Below are positions 50,110 to 60,152 of a DNA stretch of 64,000 bases, in pieces; the first letter of the stretch is position 1; every line of letters begins with the position of its first letter. The DNA comes from Yaniella halotolerans DSM 15476. GTDB taxonomy: Bacteria > Actinomycetota > Actinomycetes > Actinomycetales > Micrococcaceae. Under the pieces are notes generated by a model. The model saw only the letters and a program-made list of their open reading frames with translations. It ran no database searches and was not told where the DNA came from. Both the position numbers and the translations under genes were made by a program. The stretch is from contig NZ_ATVQ01000002.1 in NCBI RefSeq assembly GCF_000420805.1, forward strand, positions 411,386 through 475,385, in the 5' to 3' direction.

Positions 50110-51153
50110 ATGACAACACAGATTCCTGCACTACTGACCCATGCCCCAAGCACTGCATTTGAGCGCGGCACGATCACCCGGCGCGCTGTTGGTCACGATG
50201 ACGTACTGATTGAAATCGCCTATGCCGGTATCTGTCACTCGGATATTCACAACGCCCGGGACGAGTGGGCCCCTGGCATGTATCCGATGGTCCCTGGTCA
50301 CGAAATTGCCGGTATTGTCACCGAGGCTGGCCCCAGTGTCACCAAATTCGCGGTAGGTGACCGAGTGGGTGTCGGCTGTTTTGTGGACTCCTGCGGTCAG
50401 TGCGGTCCGTGTCAGGCAGGAGAAGAGCAGTTCTGTGAGCAGGGTGCTGTAATGACCTATAACAGTAAGGATTATGAGAGCGAGGTCACCTACGGCGGCT
50501 ATTCGACCCATATCGTGGTCAAACAGGACTACGTGCTGCGTATTCCGGAGGGCATTGCCTTTGAGACGGCCGCTCCCCTGCTGTGTGCTGGTATCACCAC
50601 GTATTCACCACTGCGGCATTACAATACCGGCCCGGGGATGAATGTGGCGGTGATCGGCATGGGTGGACTTGGGCATATGGCTGTCCAGTATGCGCATGCG
50701 ATGGGCGCCCACGTCACGGTGATATCGCAGACCCGGTCAAAAGAAGACGATGGTCGTCGATTCGGAGCCAGCGACTATCGCGCTACCGGTGAAGAAGGCA
50801 CGCTCAAGGCCTTGCGCGGCACGTTTGATCTCATCATCAATACGGTCTCAGCAGACATCGATGTTGATGCGCTGCTGAAAACCCTCAAACTCGACGGCAC
50901 GATGGTATTCGTTGGCCTACCTGAGAATGCTCAGACGTTCAGTGTCTTCTCGCTGACGTCGCAGCGACGATCACTGACCGGTTCCAATATTGGTGGTATC
51001 GAAGAGACCCAGGAGATGTTGGATTTCTCCGCTGAACATGGCATCACTTCGCAAGTGGAAGTTATTAGCGCAGATGACGTAGATGAAGCCTACGAACGCG
51101 TTGTGCGCTCAGATGTGCGGTATCGATTCGTGATTGATGCGAAGACTATCTAG
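50110..51153 (+). CDS. Zinc-dependent alcohol dehydrogenase, YahK/CAD-like
   Basis: A 347-aa NADP(H)-type medium-chain dehydrogenase acting on aldehydes/alcohols. Catalytic zinc ligands Cys42 and His64 in GICHSD and PGHEIAG; structural zinc cysteines in CGQCGPCQAGEEQFC. The Rossmann motif is VIGMGGLGHMAVQYA, as in YahK/cinnamyl alcohol dehydrogenases. Natural substrate unknown. ATG start. Ends ahead of a strong bidirectional terminator. Confidence 0.93.
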   Translation: MTTQIPALLTHAPSTAFERGTITRRAVGHDDVLIEIAYAGICHSDIHNARDEWAPGMYPMVPGHEIAGIVTEAGPSVTKFAVGDRVGVGCFVDSCGQCGPCQAGEEQFCEQGAVMTYNSKDYESEVTYGGYSTHIVVKQDYVLRIPEGIAFETAAPLLCAGITTYSPLRHYNTGPGMNVAVIGMGGLGHMAVQYAHAMGAHVTVISQTRSKEDDGRRFGASDYRATGEEGTLKALRGTFDLIINTVSADIDVDALLKTLKLDGTMVFVGLPENAQTFSVFSLTSQRRSLTGSNIGGIEETQEMLDFSAEHGITSQVEVISADDVDEAYERVVRSDVRYRFVIDAKTI

Positions 51154-51271
51154 TCGACCAGTCGTCTGCCCTACACAGCATCAATAGTCGTTCCTCGACC
51201 ATGCTTTGCCCCGGAGCTCGTGCGATGCTTATAGCGCGGGTGCACCAGGCCAAGCCTGAGGCAGGCAGCAG

Positions 51272-51315
51272 AAAAGGGGCTTGAGCAAAACAATCTCTGC
51301 TCAAGCCCCCTTTTT
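51272..51315. terminator. Bidirectional terminator, adh and hyuB
   Basis: AAAAGGGGCTTGAGCA and TGCTCAAGCCCCCTTTTT arms in the convergent gap, with A and T runs on both sides. Confidence 0.92.
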
Positions 51316-51325
51316 GCGTCCGGGC

Positions 51326-53317
51326 TTATTCGTTCCAGTAAACAGCCGAGCGTTTCTGCATAGATTCTCGATACTGCTCAGTAGTTTTCGGGAATAGTTC
51401 TGCCGTTCCCCAGTCTAGGATCACGCCATATTGACGTACCGCATCGTGCACGTCGATTTTGCCTTCTAGGTACCATTGCGCGACCTGTTCCGGTGCTTCT
51501 TGCAACCACTTCTGACGATTGTGACGGATATCGTCACGCGCTTCCTGAGTCGCTGCGTGATCAACTTCGTATTGATCAAGCTCAGCGTCAATTTCATGAA
51601 TGACTACGCCGTAATCTTTACGGGCTCGCTCCAACGAAACATAGCCGTCGATAACGTCTTCTAAGACTGCCTCAATATCCCGTTCCATCGGATCGCCGAA
51701 GCCGCCACCGCCAGCTGAAGGCCTAGTAAAGGTGTCGCCGGGCACGATAGGGACATTTGAGAAGGTAGCTCCCAGGTATCTTTCGTTGTCAGTGCCCCTG
51801 TTCAGCCAGACACCGTGAGGAATCGACGGTAGCCCTCCGTTAATGCCCCAGGTCACTGATCGCCCTCGGTCGCAGCAGTAGCTCATCACGGTACTCGTCG
51901 CATCGGTTAGCGTCCCACCCTTTTGAACACCAAAACCGCCTCGATGTTTGCCTGGCCCTGCTGAGTCAACTGCAATATTATGAGAGGTCGTCAATACTGG
52001 GTTCAGACGCTCTTGGCCTTCCACTGGCTGTACAGCTAAGCCCGTACCAAATACGGGTGATGTGGCTGACGATCCATCTTTTGTCGCACGACCGCCCCAG
52101 CCGCCGGCCATCCAGTCGTACCACATGAAATAGTCATGAGCGTCGCTTCTGGCATCATGGCCTCCCACAAGCAAGTACTCGAGGTTGAATGCGCAGGCCA
52201 TAGCACGCTCTGGCATAATCGCACTCCAGAGCTCAAAGATGCCGTTCATGATCTTTTCATACGGTCCCGAACAGAATCCGGTTACAGCATGGGGCCAACC
52301 TGCGTTGACAACAGTCCCTTCCTCACCAATCTCTGCTGTGACAGCGGCATAGAAGCCCGAATTGAGAGGAACATCGGGGAAGAAGCTCTTGGTACCAGCG
52401 TAGATAGCCGAATGTGTTGTTCCATATCCCGAATTCAGGAAAGTTGCGACAACAGGCGAAGAACCGGATAAATCGTAATGGATTCCGTCGTCATCTATTC
52501 GCATCTTGATGTGAATAGGAACCAAGCCTTCACCTTTTGCCGGATCCTCATCCAGATAGTCAACCGTCCGCCATTCACCGTGGGGAAGATCTGCTATCCG
52601 TTCCAGAACGGTTCGTTGCACATAATCCTGTGTTTCTTGCATAGCCTGCAAGACAGTGGATTTGCCATATTTTTCTACTAGTCGAAGCACTTCCCGCTCA
52701 CATACTGCTGTAGCACCGGCCTGGGCACGTAAGTCCCCTAGAGCCTGATCAGGGGCTCTGGTATTCGACACGAGCAACTGAGCAACATCATGGAGAAATT
52801 CACCTTTCCTCCAAACTCGAAGCGGTGTGATTCGCAGGCCCTCCGAGAAGTGTTCGGTTGCACTCACATCAAAGGACCCCGAAACATTTCCGCCTATATC
52901 CGCCCAATGACCCTTGTTTTGGGCATACCCAACAATTTCATCGCCTACGAATATCGGCCGAATGAAACTCACATCGTTCATGTGTGTCCCGCCGCGATAA
53001 GGATCGTTAATCGCGAAGACATCCCCGGGGTTTATATCGTCGCCGAATTGTTCTAAGACGGCTTTACATTGAAAATGTAGCGTACCGACATGGACAGCAA
53101 TGTCACCACTGCCTTGCATAACGGTATTTCCCTGAGCGTCGCAGAGCGCAGAAGAAAAATCACGAGAATAAATGACAAAGGAGTAACAAGTCCTCAGGAT
53201 CTGTTCACTCATAAGGTCGACACTCGTAGCAAACGCATTTTTCAGCACCTCGAAGGTCACTGGGTGCAATGTATTTTCCTGTTGGTTTGTAGCTTCGTTC
53301 AATGCCGTAGTCATCAT
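51326..53317 (-). CDS. hyuB: Hydantoinase B/oxoprolinase family protein
   Basis: Beta-type subunit of an ATP-dependent hydantoinase, oxoprolinase or acetone-carboxylase-like enzyme, 663 aa. Family stretches VTFEVLKNAFATSVDLMSEQ, GDIAVHVGTLHF, NDPYRGGTHMNDV, GHWADIGG and SAGGGGFGDP are present. It overlaps hyuA by one base (TAATG) with AGGAG upstream, so the two are translated together. The base composition and codon choice look somewhat lower in GC than neighbouring genes. Substrate cannot be told from sequence. Confidence 0.93.
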   Translation of the reverse strand: MMTTALNEATNQQENTLHPVTFEVLKNAFATSVDLMSEQILRTCYSFVIYSRDFSSALCDAQGNTVMQGSGDIAVHVGTLHFQCKAVLEQFGDDINPGDVFAINDPYRGGTHMNDVSFIRPIFVGDEIVGYAQNKGHWADIGGNVSGSFDVSATEHFSEGLRITPLRVWRKGEFLHDVAQLLVSNTRAPDQALGDLRAQAGATAVCEREVLRLVEKYGKSTVLQAMQETQDYVQRTVLERIADLPHGEWRTVDYLDEDPAKGEGLVPIHIKMRIDDDGIHYDLSGSSPVVATFLNSGYGTTHSAIYAGTKSFFPDVPLNSGFYAAVTAEIGEEGTVVNAGWPHAVTGFCSGPYEKIMNGIFELWSAIMPERAMACAFNLEYLLVGGHDARSDAHDYFMWYDWMAGGWGGRATKDGSSATSPVFGTGLAVQPVEGQERLNPVLTTSHNIAVDSAGPGKHRGGFGVQKGGTLTDATSTVMSYCCDRGRSVTWGINGGLPSIPHGVWLNRGTDNERYLGATFSNVPIVPGDTFTRPSAGGGGFGDPMERDIEAVLEDVIDGYVSLERARKDYGVVIHEIDAELDQYEVDHAATQEARDDIRHNRQKWLQEAPEQVAQWYLEGKIDVHDAVRQYGVILDWGTAELFPKTTEQYRESMQKRSAVYWNE

Positions 53318-55350
53318 TACGCTCCTATTGAAAGATTAATTCTGATATTGAGCCACTCATCGATTTCCGCAACATCTTCGGGAGGGACAACGATCGTGCT
53401 ATCAAGCTGTTCAATAATCGCGGGCCCGACGATTTTCATCCCGAATCCAAGATCGGCCCTGTCATAGACGGGGGTGTCGTGCCACGAGCCGCCGAAATAA
53501 ACTGACCTGCTTGCCACAGGTTGTGGTGTGGCATCTTGCTTTTCGGCGGGTTTGAAACTCGGTTTAGGAGTTTTTCCTAGCGCACGGACCTCGATCCGAT
53601 ATATTTCCACTGGTTTGTCATCTTGCCGGAGCGCGAATTGGCGTTCATGCTCACTGTGGAAACTCTCGATAGCCTCGCTTAGAGCATCTGGACCGCCCCC
53701 CATGCGAACTTCCAAAGAACGCCATTGGCCCTGATACCGCATTGACATACTTCGTTCGATAATGGAGTCGTTTTCAGAGACGCCTTCTTTCCACAGACGC
53801 TCAGCCGCAGTCTTCTCAAGAGTTCGGAACTGCAGATCTAGTTCATGTTCATCAACTTGCGTCGTATCTGCTGTGAACATGCCCGAAAGATCATGTTGTA
53901 TATCGACAAGAAGGCAGCCCATTGCAGAAGTCACACCAGGATTCGGCGGAACCAACACTGTTGGAATGTCAAGTTCCCGGGCCACTTCGGCACCATGAAG
54001 GGCTCCTGCACCGCCGAAAGCAACAAGCGCGAAATCTCGCGGGTCAAGCCCTCGTCGGATGGAGACGAGACGGACTGCATCAGCCATGTTCGCATTAGCA
54101 ATGTCGAGAATTGATTCGGCGGCTGCGGGAACTTCTAAACCAAGCGATTTGGCAACACCGTCTTCGATCGCAGTTTTAGACAGTTCCCTCTTGAGGTGCA
54201 GCTCCCCACCGGCAAGCTCATCCCCCAAACGACCAAGCAGCAGGTTTGCATCAGTGTTTGTTGGTTGTGTCCCGCCTCGGTCATAACATGCTGGCCCGGG
54301 GTCGGCTCCGGCTGACTGTGGTCCGTTTCGAAGCGAACCTGCTATATCGATATGCGCTAAGGAGCCACCACCAGCGCCAATACTCAGGACTTCGATACTT
54401 GGAAAGAGGATTGGGTGCCCGTATTCAACTTCCCAACGGTTTGTTGTGTGTAGCTCACCATTAGTCACCAGGGAAATATCAGTCGAGGTTCCACCCATGT
54501 CCAGGCCTATAGCATTGGGAAAGCCGCTCTGTTCAGCAACGTGGCGAGCAGCAATCGCACCGGCAGCGATTCCTGAAGCCGCAAGACGGATTGGAAATTC
54601 CTTCACAAGAGAGGGGGTCATAGAGCCTCCGCCTGAATGCAGGAGCAGCAAGTCGCTTTGGTAACCTCCTTTCACGAGTTCAGCCTCGAGATTTCCGACG
54701 TATCCTGACACCAGTGGACCGAGCAATGCGTTCGCAATCGCCGTGTTGAAGCGATCATGTTCAAAGATCTCGGGAAGAATATCTGCCGACGTAGTAATAC
54801 TCGCTTCTGGCATCTCGCGTTGCAAAATTTCTTTCATCCGTTTTTCGTTTTCCGGATTAATGAAGGAATTAATAAAGCACACGGCCACAGTCGTGACGCC
54901 ACGCTTCATGAGGATTCGGGCTAAGTCCACTGCCTCGTCTTCGGGAACAGCTTTGACAATTTTTCCCGAATAATCAGTGCGTTCAGGAATCTCGAACCGA
55001 TCGCGCCGACGCAGGTAGGGACCTGACACATCTTTGTAAGCATCCCAAAGATCGTCTTTTGTCCCATCACGAATTTCAATAGTGTCCCGGAAGCCTTCGG
55101 TCGTCACCATTGCAGCAGTCGGAAAATTTCTGGTGATGAGAGCATTTGTTGCAACGGTTGTGCCGTGCGACAAGAGCTCAACTCTTCTCAAATCAATGTC
55201 GCCACGCTCGATGCCGTTTAGGACCGCAGCCATCGGATCGTGCGGTGTCGAAGGGACCTTCGTAACCGACATTGAATGGTCATTGTTGTTAAAAATACAA
55301 ACATCAGTGAAGGTTCCGCCCACGTCCACTGCTACACGAAGATCTTGCAT
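53317..55350 (-). CDS. hyuA: Hydantoinase A/oxoprolinase family protein
   Basis: ATP-binding subunit, 677 aa, actin-like fold. Phosphate loops VDVGGTFTDVCIF at the start and GLDMGGTSTDISLV in the middle, with a second GAGGGSLAHID. The hydrolysis reaction opens a cyclic amide with ATP. Start ATG 55350 with AAGGAG upstream. First gene of the hyuA-hyuB unit, divergent from a PucR regulator. A promoter with a small palindrome precedes it. Confidence 0.93.
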   Translation of the reverse strand: MQDLRVAVDVGGTFTDVCIFNNNDHSMSVTKVPSTPHDPMAAVLNGIERGDIDLRRVELLSHGTTVATNALITRNFPTAAMVTTEGFRDTIEIRDGTKDDLWDAYKDVSGPYLRRRDRFEIPERTDYSGKIVKAVPEDEAVDLARILMKRGVTTVAVCFINSFINPENEKRMKEILQREMPEASITTSADILPEIFEHDRFNTAIANALLGPLVSGYVGNLEAELVKGGYQSDLLLLHSGGGSMTPSLVKEFPIRLAASGIAAGAIAARHVAEQSGFPNAIGLDMGGTSTDISLVTNGELHTTNRWEVEYGHPILFPSIEVLSIGAGGGSLAHIDIAGSLRNGPQSAGADPGPACYDRGGTQPTNTDANLLLGRLGDELAGGELHLKRELSKTAIEDGVAKSLGLEVPAAAESILDIANANMADAVRLVSIRRGLDPRDFALVAFGGAGALHGAEVARELDIPTVLVPPNPGVTSAMGCLLVDIQHDLSGMFTADTTQVDEHELDLQFRTLEKTAAERLWKEGVSENDSIIERSMSMRYQGQWRSLEVRMGGGPDALSEAIESFHSEHERQFALRQDDKPVEIYRIEVRALGKTPKPSFKPAEKQDATPQPVASRSVYFGGSWHDTPVYDRADLGFGMKIVGPAIIEQLDSTIVVPPEDVAEIDEWLNIRINLSIGA

Positions 55351-55379
55351 AACACTCCTTGATTTGTGATGTGAGTCAT

Positions 55380-55409
55380 ATCGTAAACCTCGGTGACATA
55401 ATGTCTCAA
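55380..55409 (-). promoter_or_regulatory. Candidate hyuA promoter with central palindrome
   Basis: Minus-strand TTGAGA, 18-bp spacer and TACGAT, 30 bp upstream of the hyuA start. GACATAATGTC (55395-55405), a perfect 5+1+5 palindrome, lies between the boxes. Likely control site for the divergent PucR-type protein. Confidence 0.5.
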
Positions 55410-55545
55410 TGGAGCAAACAAAAATATTCATTCTCTAATTTGTGAAATGTCCAAACATTGGTCACTACCGACTTTTGGTTTTAACTGGGTACGGAGGACC
55501 CGTCGTATTCATGTCGACGCGCTAGTGGAAAACGAAAGAGACGCT

Positions 55546-56694
55546 ATGAACAACGCCGAAATTCTGCGGGATTTACTGTATGCAGCCAACTCAGACAATC
55601 CTTTTGACGGCTTGGTACGGCAAATGGCACGACAATGCGCAGGTTCTGCGGTGATTTTTGATACGGATCACGCCGTTATTTCTTCAGCAGGTAGTGCGCC
55701 AAAAATACTTATCAGGGACAATCTCGTCGAAATTGAAGAGTCACCAACACCTGTTCCCATTGGTCGATGGTTGGTGTTGGCCGGACGCGTTGGCGTTCGA
55801 TCACAGAACTACTTCGTCGCGCTCGCCAACCAGGACCGGGAGCACTTGGAGAACATCTCGGCAGCGATCTTTGAAGCTTTAGCGACTATACTTGGAACAG
55901 TTGCCTCCATCGATGGCACTTCTCTTGCACAACGCGCGGTAAGTTCTGTAAAAACGCTCCAAGATCTAGAGATCGGAATTCTAGTCAGCCAAGAACCCAG
56001 CTATTGGCGTCGTCTTGAGCAATTTGGATATGCGCCTTTTAGCAACCTCCAGATCATAATTTGCGAAGCGTCAAAGTCTCATGAAGCTCGTGAGAGATCG
56101 GTCAAGAACGCGTTGAAAGCAATTCGCCGATACACCGATGACAGACCAATCCTCGTTGCTGAATCGAAGCTGGACAGTTGGCAATTTTTAGTACCGGAGG
56201 GTCCCCTGGTCGCCGAGTTAGCCAAAATGCTCGAAGACTTCTTTATTACCGCAATATCCGAGCCATTTGTCAGCTTGTCCATGTACCCAGATATGTACCG
56301 AGCTACAAAAATCGCTCTCAGACACGCAAAAAATAATGCGCGACGAGGGACATATCCCAAGGCAAATCTGGTGTATGCCGGGGCCATGAACCCCGTCGAT
56401 TGGATGGTTTCTGTCTCAGTTGACCGTCTCGATAGGAACGTTCTGATGCGGTATGGCGAGACGCTCAGAAACGATACCGAGCTGCTCGAGTCGCTCGTAG
56501 AATTTTTGTCTTTTGACCTGGACATAAAGAATGCTGCCCGCTCGTTAAACGTGCACCCAAATACTCTTCGATACCGGATGCAAAAGGTTGAGCGAAGCCT
56601 TGGTAGCTCCTTGTCAGACCCCTGGGTTATCGCGAACTTATGCTTAGGCTTTTATGATGAATTGCGGTCACGACAACAAGAGCTTAGTGGGTAA
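55546..56694 (+). CDS. PucR/CdaR-type helix-turn-helix regulator
   Basis: A 382-aa regulator of the PucR family. A sensory N-terminal region is followed by a GGDEF-like/CdaR central part and a C-terminal helix-turn-helix (DLDIKNAARSLNVHPNTLRY, then RMQKVERSLG). Start taken as ATG 55546 with GAAAGAG upstream; an in-frame ATG at 55447 is possible but lacks a site. Divergent from hyuAB, so it is the probable regulator of that operon, perhaps by sensing the cyclic amide or its product. Confidence 0.88.
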   Translation: MNNAEILRDLLYAANSDNPFDGLVRQMARQCAGSAVIFDTDHAVISSAGSAPKILIRDNLVEIEESPTPVPIGRWLVLAGRVGVRSQNYFVALANQDREHLENISAAIFEALATILGTVASIDGTSLAQRAVSSVKTLQDLEIGILVSQEPSYWRRLEQFGYAPFSNLQIIICEASKSHEARERSVKNALKAIRRYTDDRPILVAESKLDSWQFLVPEGPLVAELAKMLEDFFITAISEPFVSLSMYPDMYRATKIALRHAKNNARRGTYPKANLVYAGAMNPVDWMVSVSVDRLDRNVLMRYGETLRNDTELLESLVEFLSFDLDIKNAARSLNVHPNTLRYRMQKVERSLGSSLSDPWVIANLCLGFYDELRSRQQELSG

Positions 56695-56826
56695 TTACTA
56701 CGTGGCCCAGGCGGCACGTGTGGAATCTCATCCGGCATAGACAAGCATGGATAACCATATGCTTACCAACAATCTGTCTTCACTATATCTGGGAATAATT
56801 CACTTCGTATGTGTACTGTATTTGAT

Positions 56827-57384
56827 ATGAGCGAAGCAGAACTTTCACAAGAAAACGGCGATCTCAAAACACTCATTGTTGGCGGTGGTTGCTTCTGGTG
56901 TCAGGACGCGGTTTATCGTCAAACCAAAGGTGTCGTCGCCTCAGAATGCGGTTACATTGGTGGTCACGTCGATCATCCAACATACGAGCAAATTACCACC
57001 GGGCAGACAGGTCACGCTGAAGCAGTGAAAGTGACCTTTGATCAGGACATCATCGATGCCGACACCATTTTAGATATGCTCTTTGCCTCCCACGATCCGA
57101 CTTCGTTGAATCGCCAGGGTGCAGATGTCGGCCCCCAATATCGTTCTGCACTATTCCCACAGTCAGATGAAGATCGGCAGCTATTTGCAGATGCTATCGA
57201 ACGGCACCAGCAATTCTGGTCTGAGCCGATCGTGACCACGATCGAAGAAAACCAACCGTGGTGGCCCGCAGAGCAAGAGCATCAAAACTTTTACCAGCGG
57301 AACCCAAGTTGGGGATATTGCCAGGTTGTCATCAACCCTAAACTGGCCAACGTTCGCAAACATTACTCTGCATGGCTACGATAA
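56827..57384 (+). CDS. msrA: Peptide-methionine (S)-S-oxide reductase
   Basis: Repairs methionine sulfoxide in proteins. The 185-aa product has the motif GGGCFWC with catalytic Cys22 and a resolving Cys25 candidate, plus HDPTSLNRQGADVG and the HQNFYQRNP region. A further Cys in GYCQVV lies near the C-terminus. Start ATG 56827; an ATG at 56809 is in frame, and neither has a clear ribosome-binding site, so the mRNA may be leaderless. Confidence 0.94.
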   Translation: MSEAELSQENGDLKTLIVGGGCFWCQDAVYRQTKGVVASECGYIGGHVDHPTYEQITTGQTGHAEAVKVTFDQDIIDADTILDMLFASHDPTSLNRQGADVGPQYRSALFPQSDEDRQLFADAIERHQQFWSEPIVTTIEENQPWWPAEQEHQNFYQRNPSWGYCQVVINPKLANVRKHYSAWLR

Positions 57385-57464
57385 TGACGATTTACTACGC
57401 GACCTTCTATTATTAAACGCAAGAACACTTTTTAACGCTTGCACCCGTAAAGGATGATGCCCAT

Positions 57465-58400
57465 ATGGCAAAGATGCTCGATAACATCACTCAGGCAGTC
57501 GGTGAGACTCCCCTCGTTCGACTCAACCGCCTCACGGAAGGTCTCCCAGGTGACGTTGCCGTCAAGATTGAGTTCTACAACCCGGCGAACTCTGTCAAAG
57601 ACCGTATCGGGGTAGCAATCGTTGACGCTGCCGAAAAATCCGGCAAGCTCCGTCCGGGCGGTACCATTGTTGAAGGTACTTCCGGTAACACCGGTATCGC
57701 TCTGGCCATGGTGGGTGCTGCACGCGGCTACCGCGTGGTTCTCACGATGCCGGAAACCATGTCGAACGAACGCCGTGTGATGCTGCGGGCATACGGTGCC
57801 GAAATCGTTCTGACTCCGGGTGCCGATGGCATGCGCGGTGCCGTCGAGAAGGCAGCCCAGATCGTTGAGGAGACCGAGAACTCGATTTTGGCGCAACAGT
57901 TTGCCAACGAGGCCAACGTTGAAATTCACTACAACACCACCGGCCCCGAGATTTGGGACGCTTCCGAGGGCAAAGTCGATGTTCTGGTATCCGGTATCGG
58001 TACCGGCGGGACGTTGACCGGTGCGGGGCGTTACCTGAAAGAACAGAACTCGGACATCAAAATTGTCGCGGTAGAGCCTGCCGACTCACCAATTCTCTCC
58101 GGCGGTAAACCAGGACCCCACAAGATTCAGGGTATCGGCGCGAACTTCGTCCCAGAAGTCTTGGACACTGAACTGTACTCCTCCGTATATGCGGCCACAC
58201 TGGAAGAATCGGTGCAGAACTCTCGCTTGCTGGGTGCAAAAGAAGGCATTCTCGGCGGCATCTCATCGGGTGCAGCCATTGCTGCAGCGCTTGATGAAGC
58301 ACAGAAGGAAGAAAACGACGGCAAACTCATCGTCGCGGTCATTCCCGACTTCGGTGAACGCTACATTTCCACTGTGCTCTACGAAGACATTCGCGGCTAA
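57465..58400 (+). CDS. cysK: Cysteine synthase A (O-acetylserine sulfhydrylase)
   Basis: PLP enzyme that makes cysteine from O-acetylserine and sulfide. The 311-aa product has PLP Lys45 in NSVKDRIG, EGTSGNTGIALA and the phosphate-binding GTGGTLTGAG loop. ATG start with AAGGATG. A terminator follows before cysE, so the two are separately transcribed. A GCAAG/CTTGC inverted repeat lies in its upstream region (about 57420-57443). Confidence 0.97.
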   Translation: MAKMLDNITQAVGETPLVRLNRLTEGLPGDVAVKIEFYNPANSVKDRIGVAIVDAAEKSGKLRPGGTIVEGTSGNTGIALAMVGAARGYRVVLTMPETMSNERRVMLRAYGAEIVLTPGADGMRGAVEKAAQIVEETENSILAQQFANEANVEIHYNTTGPEIWDASEGKVDVLVSGIGTGGTLTGAGRYLKEQNSDIKIVAVEPADSPILSGGKPGPHKIQGIGANFVPEVLDTELYSSVYAATLEESVQNSRLLGAKEGILGGISSGAAIAAALDEAQKEENDGKLIVAVIPDFGERYISTVLYEDIRG

Positions 58401-58418
58401 ATAATACGCTATTTATCC

Positions 58419-58463
58419 GTTCTGCCTTCGGCACATACAACTGCCGAAGGCAGAACCTTTTAA
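58419..58463 (+). terminator. Terminator of cysK
   Basis: GTTCTGCCTTCGGCA and TGCCGAAGGCAGAAC perfect arms, then CTTTTAAG. Confidence 0.9.
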
Positions 58464-58563
58464 GCCTTACTTCGCGGGGATGCCTCAACATAGAATAATT
58501 ATGCCATCACCCGTGTTGGGCCTAGTAGCACTAGTAGCAACAGTTTTTCTCGAAAGGTATACA

Positions 58564-59148
58564 TTGGGATTCTTAAGCCGCTTCCGCGAGGACGTTCAGG
58601 CCGCCAAAGACCGTGACCCCGCCGCACGCAGTACATTCGAGGTCGTTGCGGGTTATCCGGGTCTTCACGCAATTTGGATGCACCGCCTGGCACACAAAAT
58701 GTGGCACACAGAGCAGCTCAAGACTCCCGCACGCCTTCTGTCGCAGCTCAACCGAGCTCTTACTGGTATCGAAATTCATCCCGGTGCAGAGATCGGCCGA
58801 CGCTTCTTCATCGACCACGGTATGGGTGTAGTCGTCGGGGAAACCACCGAAATTGGTGACGACGTGATGCTGTACCACGGTGTGACCCTTGGCGGGCAGT
58901 CACTTGAGAAGAAAAAGCGCCACCCAACCCTGGAAGATGAGGTTGTTGTTGGGGCGGGAGCAAAGATACTAGGACCGGTTGTGATTGGTGCGCGCACGGC
59001 GGTTGGAGCAAACGCGGTGGTTGTTAAAGACACTCCGGAAGACTCCATTGCAACAGGAATCCCTGCGAAAACACGTCACCGGCGTGCCGAAGAGGCCAAG
59101 CCTGCGGTAGACCCAGCGGAATACGTTGATCCTGCAATGTGGATCTAA
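58564..59148 (+). CDS. cysE: Serine O-acetyltransferase
   Basis: Makes O-acetylserine for CysK. The 194-aa product is the short form, with the left-handed beta-helix hexapeptides starting [18 protein letters not shown] and the [13 protein letters not shown] block. Start is TTG 58564 with GAAAGG six bases upstream; the in-frame ATG at 58480 would add 28 hydrophobic residues not seen in the family, over a region with a TAGAAT-like -10 and a tandem CTAGTAGCA repeat (58522-58539). Followed by a long terminator. Confidence 0.92.
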   Translation: MGFLSRFREDVQAAKDRDPAARSTFEVVAGYPGLHAIWMHRLAHKMWHTEQLKTPARLLSQLNRALTGIEIHPGAEIGRRFFIDHGMGVVVGETTEIGDDVMLYHGVTLGGQSLEKKKRHPTLEDEVVVGAGAKILGPVVIGARTAVGANAVVVKDTPEDSIATGIPAKTRHRRAEEAKPAVDPAEYVDPAMWI

Positions 59149-59160
59149 GATCTACGGTAT

Positions 59161-59223
59161 AAAAACTGACCCGTGGGGTTGAGCTTTCTTTTCCAGGTAG
59201 CTCCACCCCACGGGTCAGTTTTT
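59161..59223. terminator. Bidirectional terminator, cysE and ppk2
   Basis: AAAAACTGACCCGTGGGG and CCCCACGGGTCAGTTTTT arms with a structured loop in the convergent gap; A/T runs on both sides. Confidence 0.92.
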
Positions 59224-59234
59224 GTTAAGCGCCT

Positions 59235-60152
59235 TTAGTCGCCTACTGCGTCGCGCCCGCGCATGACTAGCAGTGGATCTGGGACACCCACGACATCATG
59301 ATCTTTGCCTTCGTAATCAAATTGGCTCAAGAAATAGCGCATGGCGTTAAGCCGACCACGCTTCTTATCGTTCGATTTCACGGTGATCCATGGTGCATGA
59401 TCCGTATCGGTGTGTAGGAACATCAGTTCTTTGGCTTCGGTATAAGCCTCCCACCGATCTAACGCTTCGAGGTCAACAGGCGACAGTTTCCAGCGGCGAA
59501 CCGGATCCAGCTGCCGAATTGCGAAACGAGTCCGCTGTTCGGTCTGCGTCACGGAGAACCAGAACTTGATGAGCGCAAAACCGTCGTCGACCAGCAGCTT
59601 CTCCAAAACCGGTGCCTGGTTCATAAACGTGTGATATTGATCTTCGTTGCTGAAGCCCATCACCCGTTCTACTCCGGCACGGTTGTACCAGGAGCGGTCA
59701 AAGAGCACGATCTCTCCTGCCGTTGGGAAGTGATTAATGTATCGCTGAAAGTACCACTGTCCTGTTTCGCGCTCCGTGGGCTTATTCAACGCGACAGTAC
59801 GCGCAGTACGTGGGTTCATGTACTCCGTGAACCGCTGAATAGTACCGCCTTTGCCTGCAGCGTCCCGGCCTTCGAACACGACGATAATCTTTTGGCCAGT
59901 ATCTTCAGCCCAATACTGGAGCTTTAGTAGTTCAATCTGGAGATAGTATTTTTCGAGCTCGTATTCTTCACGCGACAAACGCTCAGAGTACGGATAATTT
60001 TCCCGCCAGGTTTCAACCGCTTTGCCCAGCGGATCAATCAGGTCTGGGTCCGGTGTATGACCGTCTGTCACTTGATAGCCACCGTCGCGAAGGGTGTCGA
60101 TGAACTCGCGGAGATTCTGACGAGGCTGGTCAGGGATGAGTTCTTCGAACAC
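59235..60152 (-). CDS. ppk2: Polyphosphate kinase 2
   Basis: Transfers phosphate between polyphosphate and nucleoside phosphates. The 305-aa product has Walker A EGRDAAGKGG, lid region GQWYFQRYINHFP, and Walker B-like IVLFDRSWYNRAGVE. Domain size fits class I PPK2 (NDP/NTP type). Start taken as GTG 60152 with AAGGAG six bases upstream; an in-frame ATG further up lacks one. Confidence 0.93.
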   Translation of the reverse strand: MFEELIPDQPRQNLREFIDTLRDGGYQVTDGHTPDPDLIDPLGKAVETWRENYPYSERLSREEYELEKYYLQIELLKLQYWAEDTGQKIIVVFEGRDAAGKGGTIQRFTEYMNPRTARTVALNKPTERETGQWYFQRYINHFPTAGEIVLFDRSWYNRAGVERVMGFSNEDQYHTFMNQAPVLEKLLVDDGFALIKFWFSVTQTEQRTRFAIRQLDPVRRWKLSPVDLEALDRWEAYTEAKELMFLHTDTDHAPWITVKSNDKKRGRLNAMRYFLSQFDYEGKDHDVVGVPDPLLVMRGRDAVGD

